This document shows, in pieces, positions 36,031 to 47,100 of a DNA stretch of 64,000 nt. Positions within the stretch are counted from its first letter, which is position 1; every line of letters starts with the position of its first letter. The DNA comes from Paramecium sonneborni (taxonomy: Eukaryota; Ciliophora; Oligohymenophorea; Peniculida; Parameciidae), in assembly GCA_905182985.1 (NCBI GenBank), contig CAJJDN010000180.1:61706-125705 (forward strand), given 5' to 3'. The notes under the pieces are model-generated. The model had not been told where the DNA came from, did no database searches, and was given only the letters and a program-made list of their open reading frames with translations. A program made the translations under genes and the position numbers.

Positions 36031-36641
36031 TAAATCATTTTATTCATATAAATATAAATATTAAAAATATTATAATTTAATTGATAAAATTTTTATTTTC
36101 TTTATTTTATTTAATCATTAAAATAATTTATTTTTTATTGATTTTATAAATTTTTTCATATTTTCTTCATAATAATCATTATAGAACTTATTACCATATA
36201 TTTGCAACATAACCAGAAGAATTTTAGACAATTTATGGATAATACTATTTTTTATTTAATCTTAAATAAGATTCATATTAAATATAAATCTTTGCTCATT
36301 TATAAAAAATACTATAATTAGGTTTTTTTTAATCGACATAAAATACATATAAGATTTCGATAATATTATATCTATTCTTTTAAAATTTCCATCTCAAAAT
36401 TAAATTGTATCAGGATTTATTAATTAAATAAATAAAAAAAGATTCATTTATTAGAAATAAAGCATAAATAAAGATTTTAAATAAAAAGATAAGTGAATCC
36501 AAATAATATGTTTAAATGCAAATATTTTACAATGAAATTATAATAAATTATTAAAGTAAAAAGAGATAATAGAATAAAATATTTTTTAAAAATATAAATA
36601 TAAAATAAGTTAAGATTATTTATCTGTATAAAACCTTGAGA
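36031..36641. other. AT-rich intergenic region
   Basis: About 610 bases between convergent genes with no coding signal; many A/T homopolymers. The contig overlap of the next join starts at 36627. Confidence 0.5.
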
Positions 36642-37315
36642 TCATTTTTGGTTTAAAAAAGAAATAAAGGTAACTTTATCAAATTATTTATTTTCAAATT
36701 CAACAAAAGCTTTTCCAATTCCTTTTAAATAACCATTTTTCTTCTTCTAACAAATCATACTATCAATTTTTTCAATTACTTTTTTAAAATCTTTAAGTAC
36801 AAAATTGAATTCATAATCATCATCATTCGACAGTATTATAAATAACAATGACATTACTATCTTTCATTTAATTATTCTTATTATATTTCAAAAGTAGATT
36901 ACTTTCCAAATTTAAAATAAAAACAAATAATTTTTAGATTTAGGAACTTCTTTTTAACCTTTAATTTGTGGACTAATTTTATATTCTTTAACTATTTTAA
37001 ATTAATTGGTTTTCTTTAATATCAATGGTTTTAATTTATAAAGCTGTTTTTGTTTCTTCAATACTTCAAAACTACAAAAAATATATTTAGTCTGGTTACA
37101 ATAATAGAATTTCAAAGATCTCATATAAGTCCATAAGAATCCATTTATTATCTTATATAATTATGAAAATGATCCTTATCTATATGATCTTACTGATTCT
37201 CTAATAATATTTAAAATCTAATTATATTTATAAATTAAATGAGGATAGTTTATTTTGTAAATATTATTGTACTTTACATGTACCAATTTCTCTCATCTTA
37301 AACGAAGTTAATTGT
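36642..37315 (-). CDS. U2AF-like UHM/RRM domain protein (copy A of the duplicated contig end)
   Basis: The minus-strand C-terminal part reads VLKDFKKVIEKIDSMIC, then GYLKGIGKAFVEFENKQFDK, ending at TGA 36642-36644. The G-x-G-K-x-F-V-E-F strand, preceded by a hydrophobic strand NVIVIYNTV and an acidic N-D-D-D-Y-E-F segment, is the layout of the U2AF-homology-motif type of RRM used in splicing factors to bind ULM peptides. A 26-nt AAG-ending intron (36877-36902) joins the upstream segment. A one-base frame change near 36832 between YNTV and NDDDY remains unexplained, and the start (perhaps near 37315 or MRSLKFYYC at 37134) is uncertain. Splicing role inferred from the domain only. Confidence 0.5.
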
Positions 37316-37667
37316 GATTAAACTTAAGTTTATTTGAAGTGATTCATATGATTTCACTTTTTTGAATATTGGAGTTTCCTAATTTTCTGATCTTAGTCTA
37401 TTTCTTTATTTTATCATCTAATCATATACTTATATTTATATATATATATATCTGTTATTGTTATTCTAAATCACTTCTATGAAAATCATCAATCTTCTTG
37501 GTTAAATTCTTTTTATTATCCTTTATTATTAATATAAATAGTTTAAGATCATTTTTAATCACAATATATTTTATCATTACTATTCTAATAAGAACATCAT
37601 CTCTTATACTGATATTGATTGTTATTACTTTTTTTAAAAAGATTAACTTTTATAAATATATTATTTT

Positions 37668-37813
37668 ATGTATGTCTCTAATAAAATAGAACTAAATCAC
37701 TTTACTATTGATGCCAATATTCATCATCCAGATATGTTATCAAAGGTCAATTATATTAATAGCAACATTCTTGCCAGAAATCCAATATAAAAGTATTCAA
37801 AATTCTTATTTAA
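37668..37813 (+). other. Truncated duplicate of the 186-aa gene at 38909
   Basis: First 146 bases of the gene at 38909, cut by the 54-N gap. Part of the contig overlap. Confidence 0.85.
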
Positions 37814-37882
37814 NNNNNNNNNNNNNNNNNNNNNNNNNNNNNNNNNNNNNNNNNNNNNNNNNNNNNNTATAAAACCTTGAGA

Positions 37883-38556
37883 TCATTTTTGGTTTAAAAA
37901 AGAAATAAAGGTAACTTTATCAAATTATTTATTTTCAAATTCAACAAAAGCTTTTCCAATTCCTTTTAAATAACCATTTTTCTTCTTCTAACAAATCATA
38001 CTATCAATTTTTTCAATTACTTTTTTAAAATCTTTAAGTACAAAATTGAATTCATAATCATCATCATTCGACAGTATTATAAATAACAATGACATTACTA
38101 TCTTTCATTTAATTATTCTTATTATATTTCAAAAGTAGATTACTTTCCAAATTTAAAATAAAAACAAATAATTTTTAGATTTAGGAACTTCTTTTTAACC
38201 TTTAATTTGTGGACTAATTTTATATTCTTTAACTATTTTAAATTAATTGGTTTTCTTTAATATCAATGGTTTTAATTTATAAAGCTGTTTTTGTTTCTTC
38301 AATACTTCAAAACTACAAAAAATATATTTAGTCTGGTTACAATAATAGAATTTCAAAGATCTCATATAAGTCCATAAGAATCCATTTATTATCTTATATA
38401 ATTATGAAAATGATCCTTATCTATATGATCTTACTGATTCTCTAATAATATTTAAAATCTAATTATATTTATAAATTAAATGAGGATAGTTTATTTTGTA
38501 AATATTATTGTACTTTACATGTACCAATTTCTCTCATCTTAAACGAAGTTAATTGT
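37883..38556 (-). other. False duplicate of the UHM/RRM gene
   Basis: Identical to 36642-37315 and located in the second copy of the contig overlap. It carries the same unexplained frame change, so that feature is not an independent error in one copy only. Confidence 0.85.
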
Positions 38557-38908
38557 GATTAAACTTAAGTTTATTTGAAGTGATTCATATGATTTCACTT
38601 TTTTGAATATTGGAGTTTCCTAATTTTCTGATCTTAGTCTATTTCTTTATTTTATCATCTAATCATATACTTATATTTATATATATATATATCTGTTATT
38701 GTTATTCTAAATCACTTCTATGAAAATCATCAATCTTCTTGGTTAAATTCTTTTTATTATCCTTTATTATTAATATAAATAGTTTAAGATCATTTTTAAT
38801 CACAATATATTTTATCATTACTATTCTAATAAGAACATCATCTCTTATACTGATATTGATTGTTATTACTTTTTTTAAAAAGATTAACTTTTATAAATAT
38901 ATTATTTT

Positions 38909-39469
38909 ATGTATGTCTCTAATAAAATAGAACTAAATCACTTTACTATTGATGCCAATATTCATCATCCAGATATGTTATCAAAGGTCAATTATATTAA
39001 TAGCAACATTCTTGCCAGAAATCCAATATAAAAGTATTCAAAATTCTTATTTAAAACAAGACTTGAAGATTAAAAACTCTTTTCTGATCCTACAATTCTT
39101 GGCAGATATAAGAATTATAGAGGAGCCTCTTCAGAAATTGCTAAATATATCAAGAATCTTGATCCTATTGTTAGAGCAAAATTTGTTATTGAAAAATCAC
39201 CAAATAATGTAATTTTTCATCACTCTACCTCCCGCAAATCTAAAGCCTAAGAAAATCTTAAATAAATGATTGATAAAATGAACAATTTTCAAAAAGATGA
39301 TACTGGCAAAAAATATTTCAATTAACATAGAAGAAGTTGCAGTCCTAGAGTAAAGTTACCTGCTGTCTCAAAATATTACAGAAACCCTCCAAAAATCCAA
39401 ATCTAACCATATGAATCCAAAACTATTGATGTCGAAAGTACAATGTCTCATTCTCTACATTATTATTGA
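38909..39469 (+). CDS. Unrecognised 186-aa basic protein
   Basis: Single exon of 187 codons, ATG 38909 to TGA 39467-39469. It starts MYVSNKIELNHFTIDAN. Composition is mixed and protein-like, with a GRYKNYRGASSEIAKYI segment in the middle and a basic, Pro-rich C-terminus (HRRSCSPRVKLPAVSKYY, NPPKIQIQPYESK). No domain, signal peptide or membrane segment recognised. Probably partly disordered. Function unknown. Confidence 0.7.
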
Positions 39470-40362
39470 AATCATATCATTAAACTTATTTTTCCAATCA
39501 AATTATACCATTCCCTCTTTTCTATTATTACACTCTCTTAAATGAAAAATACAATTATTATTGAATTATTTTCATTTCCCCACTTCTTATCATCTTTCCT
39601 TATAATTAATCATTTATTCATATTAATATATTTTTATTGAAAATTCCAACATTATAAACCATTAAAATTCAATTACTTAAAAATTCATCTACATCTTCTA
39701 TCATGCATTTTTTGTTTACTTATATTATTTGTTAAATTAGCTTTTACACTTTTAATTTTATTTTTAAATATCAAATTTGTATTAATTACATACTATCATC
39801 TTTCTTCTACTTATCAATAAAAGAGTAAATAATTAAGTATAAAAGTATATTAATCTTTCTTTATAATTTATAGTCTTATTGAAAAAAAGGATTACAAGCA
39901 GCATTACAATCTCAAAATAACTTTTATATTATAATTTAATGATATATTGCATATTATTAATTAAATACATAATAGTATATTAAGAGATCTATATATTTGA
40001 TAGATAGTTTAAAGAATTATTCTTTAAAGAAAAAAAAATTATATTATTCTTTTATGTAGTTTTAAATAAGAACGTTTAAAATTTTTGTTGAAGGTACTCA
40101 GCACCCAAAAGCATATTGATTTAATAACAAAATTATATTGCAGAAAATTTGGATGAGTTGAAATTTAATAATAAGATAATATTGGGAATCCATTAGATTT
40201 TTCTCTACTTAAGATATAGATTGATTTAAAGAGAATTGAAAAATTAATTTAAAATTTTGTTTTAATGATAGATAGTAAAATAATAGTGAATATATTAGAG
40301 TCTTGATAATAAAATGAGTAAATTGAAAATAATAATAATAATTAGTATATTAGATAAATAAA
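39470..40362. other. About 0.9 kb AT-rich intergenic region
   Basis: No coding signal or repeat that I can support; contains the upstream region of the MORN pseudokinase gene. Confidence 0.5.
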
Positions 40363-42373
40363 ATGGGTTCTCAAGAGAGTAAGTAAGAGGGATAAATATA
40401 AGACTCACGATATGGGAAAGCTAGATTAATAAGAAAATAGAATTAGATATGTGCAATGAGGAAAGTGATAATATAGGATGAAAGTCAACATGATGGATTT
40501 ATAAAGAGAGGAAAGATTGATCATGGGAATATGGTAAAGATATTGGAGAGTGGTATACAGAAAGAATAGGAATTATGTACTACATATTAGATGATGTACA
40601 TAATAAGTGAATATTATGCGACTTCATTTCATAAGGAGATAGTGAACAGAAAAGGTAGAGGAGCATTTTGGACGGAGTAAGAACTATGGAATCAATTGAT
40701 GGGATTAGTAGATGTAATGTATAATAAAATATAAAGTTGTTAATGAAAATGCAAGAAAAATAATTAGTTCATTAAAACATAAGACCATTAACAATAAGTT
40801 ATATTAATGAGCATACATTGAAACTTAGTGATAATTACTTTTAGTAAAGTGCATTTTAGATGGCATAACAGAATCCTGAAAATTAAAAATTATTTGAATT
40901 ATCACCAAAGTTATTGGAGGCTATAAATTAGAATAATCAATTCCCTAGACATAATCTATATAAAAGTGATGTTTGGAGTTTAGGAATGTGTATGTTGTAA
41001 GCAAGTCTATTAGATCATTGTAGAGATTGTTATGAGTAATATAAATATATTATATAGTTTTGATGGAGGACATGTTGATTTATCAAGAAAACTAGTATTA
41101 TTAAAAAAGAATTATTCTATTAAATATGAATCTATTATAATTGCTATGTTATAAATTGATGAATAATCTAGACCAGATTTTTTATTATTAAATAATTTAA
41201 TGAAAGGTAATAATACAGATTTAGCAATATCAAAATCATTAGAAAATTCATTAATTAATTGTTCTGCTGTTTGTAATGATTCCAAATCTCCTTTGAATTT
41301 AAAAGAAGATATTTCACCAGATCAATTAAATTAGTTAAAAGAATAAGTAGTAAGCAATCCTAGTAAAATTATTATCGAATTTGAATTATTGAGAATCAAA
41401 CCAAAACTTACAATTAAGAAAACTAAAAAGAAAGAATTAGGATATTTTAAGTATTAGGATCAAATGGTTATAAGAGATCCAAGTAAATCATCAATTTAAT
41501 AAAAATTAAATAATTATGCATCTGTTGATTATTCATTTAATAAATAGTTAGTTAATTCCTAATTGTAATTCACAAATTCTTCATAAAAGAAAACAAATAC
41601 TGATAAGGAGAAGATTGAATAATTGATTGGAAATGGATTACAATCATATTCTATTGGTTTAGGTGTATCACCTACAATAGCACCTAAACCTTAAATATCT
41701 TTTATGGAATCATAAAAATAATATTAATCAGAATCCACTAAAATTAGTAATCCTAATTTGATTGATACTAATCCATCATTTAATAGTATTAATTATACAG
41801 AGATACCATATATAGTTAAAAAAGATATTAATTATAAATAAGAAATGGAATAAATGATTGAAATGAATAAATCAAGATGTTTTAAAACAGAACAATATCA
41901 AGATGGATCATAATATGTAGGAGAAATCTATAATCAATTAAGAGATGGATTTGGCAGATATCAATTTGTAGAAGGTGGTTATTATGAAGGATAATGGAAG
42001 TAGAATAAAATGCATGGATATGGAACACTTTTCTATGCAATTGGTTAAAAGGCTTATGAAGGATAATTTGAAAATGATCAATTCTCTGGATTTGGAACTT
42101 TGTACAATAAAGAACCTACTAAATTGAATGTCCCATTTGATTGTTCTAATTTTGATCTTATAGGAAAGTAAATACTTCATTCTAATCTATTTTTTTAGTT
42201 ATTGGGTTAAATATGTGGGTAATTTTAAGAATGATCTTAAAGATGGTTAAGGAGCATTATATCTATCAAATGATGAATGTTATAAAGGAGAATTCCATTA
42301 AGATTATGTTGATGGTCATGGTTCATTTGGCTTAATTGCTGGAATTTGGCGTAAAAATAAATTGATTAAATGA
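40363..42373 (+). CDS. Pseudokinase with C-terminal MORN repeats
   Basis: 644 aa after removing three introns (40714-40736, AAG-ending; 41036-41057; 42168-42198). The start MGSQESKQ fits N-myristoylation. Residues 20-260 are a protein kinase fold: a helical N-lobe, then LVHQNIRPLTISYINEHTLKL where the HRD-K-N catalytic loop is H-Q-N-x-R and the DFG site is S-D-N, and YKSDVWSLGMCMLQAS (subdomain IX). The catalytic Asp and Lys are absent, so it is most likely a pseudokinase. A long Ser/Asn-rich linker is followed by five MORN repeats (YVGEIYNQLRDGFGRY, YYEGQWKQNKMHGYGT, YEGQFENDQFSGFGTL, YVGNFKNDLKDGQGAL, YKGEFHQDYVDGHGSF). MORN repeats bind membranes or cytoskeletal partners; together with the lipid signal this suggests a membrane scaffold. 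Confidence 0.85.
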
Positions 42374-42414
42374 TATAATATAATTTTATTTTTTAAGTAC
42401 TAATTATATAACTT

Positions 42415-43546
42415 TCAAATTTATTCTTCTTCTTCTTCTTCTTTTAATTTGACTAATTCTTATTATTCTAATTACCTTTTCTTCACTATACCTTTAACTT
42501 TTTAAGTTAAAACACAATAAACAGCTAAACAACATAAAATAAATGGAATTATTATATGCTTAAAATAAACACTATTCTATTATGGTTACCTAAATTAATC
42601 TTAACAATTATATTAAGAGATGAATAATTTCTAATTGTTTTAATCAATAGTAATCAATTGCTAAGTTAAGAATGGAATGCCCAATCTTATACGATTTATT
42701 TTTGATCTTTAAAAAGTAACAAGCTATCTCCCATCTTCCAATTAATAAGAATAAGCATCACTCTCTAATTTTATTCTCTCCTTCTATTCAAATAACAACT
42801 CTATTGTTGGTAATCCTCTTGATTTATCCTTCACTATCAAATACTAGACTTTCTTATCACCTATCTTATCCACTACTTCTTCTACTCCATACTCTTTCAA
42901 ATAATCTCTCATCTTTATGTATTCAATTTCCGGTAATAAAATAAATGGTTCCTTACTATCTATATATGTCACATTCCCACTTGTATCTATTATCATCTCA
43001 TCATTTATTTTTATCATCCTCATATCCACTTAATAATTTGACTACTCTCCCCTATACTATAATTAACTCTAATTTGCATTCTTAAATTCCCTTGTAATGA
43101 ATCCTCTTGTATAACCAAAACAAATATGAAATACATTTGATACAAATGGATTCTAAGCATACTTAGCTTCTATATTTATGCATACACATACATCCTCTCT
43201 ATAATCCTAATCCCAATGTTTCTGATTCATTCTTACTTATGTAAATTATTGGTTCTGACTCTTCTTCATTAAATATATCTATTAATCTTATCTCTGATTA
43301 CAGTAATGCGCCCTCCTACATTATACAATCTGGAGAACAATCCATACATTTTATCATCTCACCAAAAGGTGCTGAATTACATCTTATTGTATCTCCTACT
43401 CTATCTAAATAACTCAATTCTGAATTTAAATCAACTATTAAAGAACCTGATTCATATTCTAAATGAAAATTATGTGTTATTTGCATTTAAGATATAGGAT
43501 AAATATGAGATCCTAAAACACTTGATAACAAAAAATAAATTATCAT
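42415..43546 (-). CDS. Degenerate pepsin-like (A1) membrane protein
   Basis: 369 aa after removing one 22-nt intron (43170-43191). An N-terminal signal peptide (MIIYFLLSSVLGSHIYP) is followed by a two-lobed pepsin-type fold: GSLIVDLNSELSYL at the first active-site strand, CNSAPFGEMIKCMDCSPDC, a GLGLQRGQAKYAQNPF region like the family's G-I-L-G-L, then MIIDTSGNVTYIDS at the second site, PTIELLFEQ and IRLGIPFLTQQLITID near the end. The catalytic D-T/S-G triplets read D-L-N and D-T-S, so proteolytic activity is unlikely. A single membrane helix (IIIPFILCCLAVYCVL) and a short cytosolic tail with six Glu close the protein. Type I surface or endomembrane protein expected. Confidence 0.75.
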
Positions 43547-43720
43547 TTATTAATAATATTCATTATTATAATATATTGTTTTATATAAAAATAAATATTT
43601 GAATCCAAATTCGTAGATTAATTTGAATAATCAGATAATAATCTTGTATTATAAATTGTTATGATTTATAAAACTAACAAAACTAGATTTTATTAATGTA
43701 GTTTTCAAAATATTTCATCT

Positions 43721-45824
43721 TCATGGATTCTACCAATTAGCATTAGCAAGTTGATTAGTTTTATTGTCTCCTCCATTTTAACCACCATTCAACATATGAG
43801 TTAATATTTCTTTAGTATACTGAAAATAATAAAAATAGTATAAATACTTTAAGTCTTTTTGCCATTTCTGTATTCTAACTATCTAAAGCGGTTGCTAAAG
43901 GATAATGACTTCTATCCCCAGTTTTATTCACATAAGTAACCATTTTATGTTCAGATGACAATATAATTTCAGTCTTATCTGTAAAATTAACCTATAAAAT
44001 TAATATCATTATTACCTAAACAATTTTATTCGACAATCTGAACATAATGGCATGTCTAGTTTTCATCCATTTCTTAACATAGACTAACTATTTGGATTCT
44101 GGATCTTCATTTGAAGTTGTTTGAGGTTCACCTTCCAAATAACTTCTAAAATGTTATAGTAGTGTAACTTTCTTATGTAACTCTTAAGGATAATCATTAA
44201 GATTGTGTGTTTCACAAATATCTTGTTTATCCTATCCTTTTCTCTCCATATATTCAAATATCAAAGTCTTGGTATCAAGAACTATTTTAGTAGAATCATT
44301 AAAGAAGACTCCAGTAGCACCATTACTCAACAAATAACCTAATCCATATCTACTTGAGTAATCAACCCACTTCTTCACATAAACTTCCTATTTTGATTAT
44401 GTCTATTTCACTCCAAGATTATTGACAGATTAAGCACCTTGCATTCCTGTTCCACCAAAAGGTTAAGAAAGAGTTTTCTGGCTTTAACTATTTCTAATAT
44501 CATTTGGTTTTTATGATTATGGTCTTTAAGAACCACCATAACCAACATTCTATGCATTATTCAAACCACTTGAACCAAAATTATCATCCATTAGATTTCC
44601 ACTTGAACTTGGTTTCTATACTAATATTATTTTATTTATAATTTTTACATGGGAATCGATCAGATGATCCATTTGTTTATTTTTAGACATTCTTTGGATT
44701 ATTAGGATTATTTGGTGTAGTTTCTGTTAATCTTTAAGGTAACATATTTGTAGACATCTTTAAGTTACTTGTATTAGTTGAAGGTTAAAATTATTTATTA
44801 TAAGATGCTGAAGGAGGACAAGCCAAAGTTGATAATGGTAATGTCTTTGGAATTGTTCCTCCAGTATTCATAAATGGATGAGCCATAATCTCATCTAATG
44901 TAGGTCTCTAAGCTGGATCTAAATTCAAAATTCTAGTTATCAGACTTTTTGCTGAATCTGATATCAACACATGTTCTGGAAATGAATATGAATTCAATCT
45001 AATCTTTCTATATGTAGTCTTGACATCTGGAGTCTCAAAAGGAGGTTTGCCTATCAACATTGCATACATGATGACTCCCAAAGACCATACATCTACTTCA
45101 TAAGAATGACCCACTCTCCCATCCAATACTTCAGGAGCTATATAATTCGGAGTTCCACAAATTGTTCTTTTCTTTTCTCCCTCAAATTCTAACTTTGTTG
45201 CCAAACCAAAATCACCCAATTTTAATTCCATTGATTTATTCAAAAATAAGTTACCCAACTTAAGACTTATAATATTTTGTAACTTCTTACTCTCTATGAA
45301 TCACTTTCTATGCATGTAAGTATTTCAATGCATTTATTATCTAACCCACATAACATTACACTTCTATCTCTGTCAATCTCTTTCTTCTCTTTATCAATTC
45401 ATTCAATGTCTAATTTTAAACAACTTCACTTACTTAATTTGAACACAATTCTAATAAAATATACACATTCTCATGATCCTCAAATACATGCTCAAACTGT
45501 ACAATGTTTGTGTTCTACAAACTCTTATGTATTTTTATTTCTGAAATAAGCTACATCAATTTACATCACTTACTTTCTAACGAGCCCTATTCTTTGTTAG
45601 ACTACTCTTAACTATTATCTTTGCAGCAAGAACCTTCTTACTCTCCAAATTTGTGGCTTCATAACACTTTGCAAATCCTCCCTTCCCCAAAAATTTCCCT
45701 CTTTAATATTTCTTAATTGCCACCTATCCATTAACTGTTGTGATTTTCTCCTCAAATATCACTAATTATTCAGCCCTATATTTCCATTTAACTTTTACCC
45801 CTCTTAATTTGTTTTGTCGTCCAT
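43721..45824 (-). CDS. PLK: Polo-like kinase
   Basis: Ser/Thr kinase acting at basal bodies, spindle and cytokinesis. Seven introns (45776-45798, 45551-45573, 45410-45433, 45266-45290 AAG-ending, 44621-44648, 43992-44015, 43820-43847 CAG-ending) leave 642 aa exactly in frame. Kinase domain: [17 protein letters not shown] (P-loop), [10 protein letters not shown] (ATP Lys), [16 protein letters not shown], where H-R-D-L-K-L-G-N is the Polo family signature, [28 protein letters not shown] with the activating Thr, and [21 protein letters not shown] Ser/Asn-rich linker follows, then two Polo boxes beginning [20 protein letters not shown] and [17 protein letters not shown]. All catalytic residues are present, so the kinase should be active. 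Start MDDKTNQEG is fixed by the first intron. Confidence 0.95.
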
Positions 45825-46540
45825 TATTTTAAACTATTTAAATTAATTATCTGATTTTTTTATATTATACCTTACCAAATTTTTTATAATTTTTTTTATT
45901 GTTCATCATGTTTATCTCAATTTCTCACCACATAAAAAATATGACTTAATATCAAACAATTTTACTAACAATCATCAATTTTAAAGGAATTTCTAAGAAA
46001 AATTCTTAACAATGAAAATTTAATACTAGATTAATTATCTTTTCTTATCAAATAATCATTAATGACTCTGTTTAAAAGAAATTTTTACTTTTTATTTCAA
46101 ATAAAAAAACATCATTATAAAAAAGGTCGAATAAATAATTGAAATAAGAAACAAAAATCCAACATTTCATTTATAATAGTTAGGTAAATTTAATTTTTCT
46201 AAGAAATATTAAAAAAATTTTTAATTCTAATTTTAATTCTTAATTTCTGAACTATTGTTTCTATTTAATTGATATTGAAATTCTTTAGTCATATTTATCA
46301 AGATTCAGATTGAATGGATGAAATTCTAATAGTGAATCTTGGTTTAAAAGATAATTTAGATGATTGTTAAAAATCATTTGGTAATAAATGGAAAATAGTT
46401 GAGTAATAATAAAAATGATTGAATATATTTAAATATAGTTGTATAAAAATCCATCTTATACTGAAAAGTTAGAGTAATAAATTGAGAATAATAAAGAAAA
46501 GGAATTTAGATTAAAAAATATGTATAAATATTGGAATAAT
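45825..46540. other. AT-rich intergenic region
   Basis: About 700 bases between the divergent PLK gene and the plus-strand gene at 46.5 kb. No coding signal or repeat seen. Confidence 0.5.
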
Positions 46541-46542
46541 GA

Positions 46543-47078
46543 TGATTAATCATTTTGATTCGACATCCAAACTATGTTCATAACAATTTTGTAATGCCTG
46601 TAAAAATATTCCACAAATTGCAACAAATTCAGCTGCAGGATAATTAAAAGTAAAATCAATTTTTCCAAACTAAAAGAATATTTCTAATTCATTACCACAT
46701 CATCTGATGACTAACCAAAACCCATTCCAACAGTTATGAGTGTCTATCCAAACACAAGACAACATAGTTAAGCCCAGAAAATGCCTGAATTCTAATTACA
46801 TGTTCTGAACAATCCGAATAAGAAGGAAAGTATGAATAGAGATGCCCCGCTTATGGTTAGTGCAAGGTAGGTTGAATAGTCATCGAATTTGAACTCTTCA
46901 GAGTTTTAGTTTATCTAATGAACTTAATAACAATATTGAGACATCCAACAAGAAATGTAAAGACACATGGAAAGGTTACTTAAAAAGGCACTAATAGTAT
47001 TAGAACAATATCTTACTAATGTTTAGGCGCCCTATACTGATAAGAATATAACTTACATTGTTTTTGCAGAATGTTAAA
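46543..47078 (+). CDS. Unresolved multi-exon gene
   Basis: Relatively GC-rich plus-strand region with coding signal in several frames: MMINHFDSTSKLCSQQFCNA from 46541-46546, then KMPEFQLHVLNNPNKKESM with NRDAPLMVSARQVEQSSN (46770-46890), and a C-terminal helix MERLLKKALIVLEQYLTNVQ (46967 on). Frame changes between 46640 and 46740 and stops at 46919-46945 need small introns that I could not place. No family recognised. Confidence 0.45.
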
Positions 47079-47100
47079 TATATATATATAAAAATTAATA

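Larger units (their letters stand above)
36627..39054. repeat. Unmerged contig overlap around a 54-N gap (36627-37813 and 37868-39054)
   Basis: 1187 bases before the N run and 1187 after it are identical as far as I compared. The gap was given 54 N although the flanks overlap, so the true distance is negative. The real locus is probably 1-37813 continuing at 39055, or equally 1-36626 continuing at 37868. Confidence 0.88.

Noticed and set aside
46905..46945. In-frame TGA codons at 46.9 kb as recoding (selenocysteine)
   Set aside because: Two TGAs within a few codons and nearby frame changes are better explained by an intron that I could not place.
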